A stretch of 13,500 nucleotides of DNA, from positions 1 through 13,500 of the forward strand of contig JBLMYD010000062.1 in assembly GCA_050258095.1 (NCBI GenBank), written 5' to 3'. The translations under genes and the position numbers were made by a program. The notes beneath the pieces were generated by a model that was not told the DNA's origin, ran no database searches, and saw only the letters and a list, made by a program, of their open reading frames with translations. Positions 12,618 to 13,500 of this stretch are shown one piece after another (the first letter of the stretch is position 1; each line of letters opens with the position of its first letter). The stretch is from VRUE01 sp050258095 (lineage in GTDB: Bacteria > Actinomycetota > Thermoleophilia > Solirubrobacterales > 70-9).

Positions 12618-13457
12618 ATGCGCGTGATAGATGTGATGCATTTGGGGCGGCCGCGCGTGATCGGCTGCTGGCAGGTCGACGGGATGTTGGTCGATCCGGG
12701 GCCGCAGTCGTCGATGGACACGTTGCTGGACACGATCGGCGAGGAGCGGCCGCGGGCGCTGCTGCTCACCCACATCCACCTCGACCACGCGGCCGCGACC
12801 GGGGCGCTGGTGCGGCGCTGGCCCGAGCTGGAGGTCTACGTCCACGAGCGCGGGGCGCCGCACCTCGTCGATCCCTCGAAACTGCTCGCCAGCGCCGAGC
12901 GCCTGTACGGGGACGAGATGGAGCGCCTCTGGGGCGAGATCGTCCCCGTGCCCGAGGCGAACGTGAGACCGCTCGCCGGCGGCGAGACCGTGCGGGGCAT
13001 GCGCGTCGCCTACACGCCCGGTCACGCCTCGCACCACGTCTGCTACTTCCACGAGGAGAGCGGCACGGCCTTCGTCGGCGATGTCGCCGCCGTGCGCATC
13101 CCGCCCTCGGACCTCGTCGTCCCCCCCACCCCGCCACCCGACATCGACGTCGAGACCTGGATCGACTCGATCGGGGTCGTCGAGTCGTGGCGGCCCGAGC
13201 GCCTGGCGCTGACCCATTTCGGCGCGATCGAGGAGCCGATCGGGCACCTCGAGCACGTCCGCGAGCGCTTGCGCGAGGAGGCGCAGCTGGCCAAGGAGCT
13301 GCCGGCCGAGGCCTACGAGGAGCACCACCGCGCTCGCCTCCGCGAGACGGTCGACGAGGAGACCGCCCAGACGCTCCTGCAGGCCGTCCCGCCCGAGTAC
13401 CAGTGGCGCGGCCTCGACCGCTACTGGCGCAAGCGGGCCGAGCGCGAGGCCGCGTAG
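12618..13457 (+). CDS. Metallo-beta-lactamase-fold metal hydrolase
   Basis: A 279-residue MBL-fold protein. The metal ligands are complete: HIHLDH at 52-57 (His52, His54, Asp56, His57), His136 in TPGHASHH, Asp155 in FVGDVAAV and His200 in LTHFG. This implies a binuclear Zn or Fe/Zn site. It is broadly like glyoxalase II and related thioester or phosphodiester hydrolases. About 65 residues follow the last core motif; they are helical and rich in Glu/Arg, from VRERLREEAQLAKELP onward, and may form a dimer or substrate cap. There is no signal peptide, so the protein is cytoplasmic. The start is supported by a TAAGCT -10 box 7 nt upstream; no SD is visible. Function beyond the fold is unknown. 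Confidence 0.93.
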   Translation: MRVIDVMHLGRPRVIGCWQVDGMLVDPGPQSSMDTLLDTIGEERPRALLLTHIHLDHAAATGALVRRWPELEVYVHERGAPHLVDPSKLLASAERLYGDEMERLWGEIVPVPEANVRPLAGGETVRGMRVAYTPGHASHHVCYFHEESGTAFVGDVAAVRIPPSDLVVPPTPPPDIDVETWIDSIGVVESWRPERLALTHFGAIEEPIGHLEHVRERLREEAQLAKELPAEAYEEHHRARLRETVDEETAQTLLQAVPPEYQWRGLDRYWRKRAEREAA

Positions 13458-13460
13458 GCG

Positions 13461-13500
13461 TCAGGCCGGCTCGGCGGCGGCCGACCTGAGAAGGTCGGCC
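13461..13500 (-). CDS. Possible C-terminal end of a convergent gene (partial)
   Basis: On the minus strand a frame enters the window at 13500 and ends in TGA at 13463-13461, reading ADLLRSAAAEPA. The residues look like an ordinary actinobacterial C terminus, and the stop lies 3 nt from the MBL gene stop. It is far too short to identify, and the inverted repeat at 13479-13500 offers another explanation for this stretch. Confidence 0.3.
   Translation of the reverse strand, partial: ADLLRSAAAEPA
13479..13500. terminator. Inverted repeat with GAGA loop at window end
   Basis: GGCCGACCT (13479-13487) and AGGTCGGCC (13492-13500) are perfect reverse complements around GAGA, a GNRA-type tetraloop. 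It lies 21 nt after the MBL stop. It may be a terminator for that gene or, because the window ends here, the base of a longer structure. Confidence 0.55.

Noticed and set aside
11352..13328. Very long open frame on the minus strand opposite the epimerase and MBL genes
   Set aside because: It is a high-GC shadow frame rich in Arg, Asp, His and Val with no motif, and it lies opposite two clear enzymes with full active sites.
1..13500. tRNA, rRNA, riboswitch, insertion sequence, attachment site, toxin-antitoxin or defence genes
   Set aside because: I looked in all intergenic gaps and both strands. Gaps are short and hold only promoters and palindromes; no transposase, integrase, nuclease or toxin motif is present.

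Overview
This window is dense, high-GC bacterial chromosome (about 70% G+C by eye). Its genes end almost exclusively in G/C codons, are packed with 1-4 nt overlaps, and mostly start without a Shine-Dalgarno site. The gene content points to Actinomycetota: a murT/gatD lipid II amidation pair, a VKOR-DsbA oxidative folding pair, an SCPx-type thiolase, and many starts with a TANNNT -10 box 7-8 nt upstream, as in leaderless actinobacterial mRNAs. Thermoleophilia/Solirubrobacterales is my best guess; that is inference. I see no rRNA, tRNA, CRISPR array, insertion sequence, phage gene or origin.

Layout. (1) 1-2338, plus strand: the 3' two-thirds of an SCPx-like thiolase, a classical short-chain dehydrogenase (SDR) 22 nt downstream, and a METTL7/UbiE-like methyltransferase after a strong inverted repeat. 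(2) 2339-2501: a gene-free convergent gap with two near-identical-geometry hairpins. (3) 5753-2502, minus strand: a membrane-anchored cyclophilin, a Bcp-type peroxiredoxin, an alpha/beta hydrolase (its catalytic His is apparently replaced), VKOR, and a membrane-anchored DsbA. This reads as an extracytoplasmic protein-folding and redox cluster. (4) 5809-9549, plus strand: a lipid kinase, murT, a second methyltransferase and gatD, all overlapping by 1-4 nt. The methyltransferase separates the two subunits of the lipid II amidotransferase and has codon use unlike its neighbours. (5) 11496-9594, minus strand: hflX then dut, separated by a nested palindrome homologous to the one at 1635-1684. (6) 11544-13457, plus strand: an extended-SDR epimerase/reductase, a 25-bp hairpin that begins on its stop codon, then an MBL-fold hydrolase. 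The window closes with a GNRA-capped inverted repeat and perhaps the C-terminal codons of a convergent gene.

What ties the window together is its expression signals. Seven of the eight non-overlapping starts that can be judged, leaving aside the SDR with its normal SD and the truncated thiolase, carry a TANNNT box 7 or 8 nt before the start codon. The other genes are joined by ATGA, TTGA or TGATG overlaps. I used this to fix several starts (GTG for VKOR, cyclophilin, HflX and the epimerase; ATG rather than TTG for the peroxiredoxin). The most unusual items are the murT-methyltransferase-gatD arrangement, the dispersed palindromic repeats, and the hydrolase lacking its catalytic His. I found no clear new multi-gene system; the lipid kinase/MurT/methyltransferase/GatD unit is the best candidate.
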